Positions 14,330 to 14,901 of a DNA stretch of 14,901 nucleotides are shown here, in pieces; position 1 is the stretch's first letter; each line of letters begins with the position of its first letter. The notes beneath the pieces were generated by a model. It was given only the letters and a program-made list of their open reading frames with translations. It did no database searches and was not told where the DNA came from. The stretch is from Fusobacteriota bacterium (lineage in GTDB: Bacteria; Fusobacteriota; Fusobacteriia; JAPLKR01). The stretch is taken from contig JAPLKR010000141.1 in assembly GCA_026387965.1 (NCBI GenBank), forward strand, positions 1-14,901, read 5' to 3'. The position numbers and the translations under genes are program-made.

Positions 14330-14597
14330 ATGGAGAAGGGATAACAAACATACATAGAAAAACATCCATTGATTCTATGATCAAAAAAGGAGCGGTAATA
14401 CTTGGAGGAGTGGGCAGTGGCGCAACTCTTGGCGGTGAAGTTATATGCTATAAATACATCGCCGTAATATTTGAAAAATATACTTCAGTACGATTGCCTT
14501 ATGAAACATGCGAGAAAATAAAAATTACGCTATTTGGTCATGACTTAAATATAAAACCCTCTATTCGTGAATTAAAAAAAATACTATTAGACCACCT
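14269..14597 (+). pseudogene. Unrecognised gene fragment, cut by the IS element
   Basis: A + strand frame opens at 14269 within the end of the amidohydrolase relic and carries a coherent protein-like sequence from about 14302: MPFTAVVIIDGEGI, then a Gly-rich ILGGVGSGATLGGE (near residue 33) and a segment ending ELKKILLDHL. I do not recognise the family. From 14598 onward the same frame is simply the antisense of the transposase gene, so the real part must end at or before that point. No start signal is seen. It may be the far part of the amidohydrolase operon joined by deletion, or a separate gene that has lost both ends. Confidence 0.5.
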
Positions 14598-14901
14598 TCA
14601 AAACCCCATATCAGCATTAACAAGAGCACAAACGATATTAAAGCGTTTTAGAAAGTCTTTTCTTCTATTGCGATATTGTGTACTAAAAATTTTGAAAACT
14701 TTCAATTTAGCATTAACATGTTCGACAATGATTCTAATTTTTGCTTTTTCTCGATTTGATAGCTTATCCTCATCAGAAAGAGGATTATGTTTTGAAGATT
14801 TTTTTGGTAGTTCACAGCATTGATGAAACTTCAAAACACATTGATAACCGCCGTCTACATACAATTTTAACGTTATATTGATCGGCAGCATAGAAGCTTT
14901 A
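14598..14901 (-). mobile_element. 3' part of an IS5-superfamily (DDE) transposase gene, cut by the window edge
   Basis: On the minus strand a frame enters from the right edge without a stop and ends at 14598-14600. An ATG at 14889-14891 is probably internal. It encodes YVDGGYQ with the second catalytic Asp, then a Lys/Pro/Leu-rich linker. It continues as SNREKAKIRIIVEHVNAKLK, with the third catalytic acid (Glu) in VEH, followed by NRRKDFLKRFNIVCALVN. This order is that of C-termini of IS5/ISL2-group DDE transposases. The first Asp and the N-terminus lie outside the window, so I cannot say whether the element is intact. Its outer end should lie between about 14540 and 14597, but I could not identify a terminal inverted repeat or target duplication. 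Confidence 0.8.

Noticed and set aside
14598-14823. Extension of the + strand frame that starts at 14302
   Set aside because: This part is exactly antisense to the transposase coding sequence, which has a recognisable DDE C-terminus, so the + strand translation is not a real protein.
1-14901. CRISPR arrays, tRNA or rRNA genes, known riboswitches
   Set aside because: I scanned for regularly spaced repeats, T-loop consensus, and common riboswitch cores and saw none that I could support.

Overview
The window is AT-rich DNA from a bacterium with strong AGGAGG-type ribosome binding sites. Every confidently called gene up to about 11.6 kb lies on the + strand. The gene set (FeoAB iron uptake, HPr kinase, an NfnAB-type flavoprotein, a CPA1 antiporter) fits a low-GC fermentative anaerobe such as a member of Fusobacteriota or a Clostridium-like Bacillota. 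The sequence alone does not decide between these.

Layout. Bases 1-229 are non-coding. At 230-2742 there is a feoA-feoB ferrous iron operon with its own promoter, a perfect 23-bp palindrome over the -10, and a terminator at 2747-2777. Bases 2778-3142 are non-coding with an odd, less AT-rich patch. From 3202 to 10101 runs a tightly packed six-gene operon: MTA/SAH nucleosidase, a small single-pass membrane protein, a double-length HPr kinase, a YcdX-like PHP phosphatase, an NrnA-like DHH phosphoesterase, and a one-chain NfnAB-type ferredoxin/NADPH flavoenzyme. Several of these genes overlap by their stop and start codons. A strong terminator (10101-10124) ends the operon. Its T-run touches the ribosome binding site of a CPA1-type cation/proton antiporter gene (10137-11606), which is followed by an AT-rich palindrome plus T-run.

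From about 11.7 kb the character changes. Codons end more often in C, genes are separate and spaced, and decay is visible. This part holds a cupin, a small secreted protein with a poly-His end, a GC-rich folded element, a cyclase-family (arylformamidase-like) hydrolase, a frameshifted amidohydrolase relic, an unrecognised truncated gene, and the 3' part of an IS5-superfamily transposase that runs off the right edge. I read this as an acquired, partly degraded region.

The most interesting item is the HPr kinase gene. It encodes two complete HprK-like units in tandem whose losses look reciprocal. The N-terminal unit has lost the P-loop Lys/Ser, the conserved His and the Asp pair, but keeps the PVxxGRN loop. 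The C-terminal unit keeps the whole kinase site but has lost the Pro and basic residue of that loop. This suggests one polypeptide whose halves have divided the work, or a kinase with a regulatory pseudokinase half.
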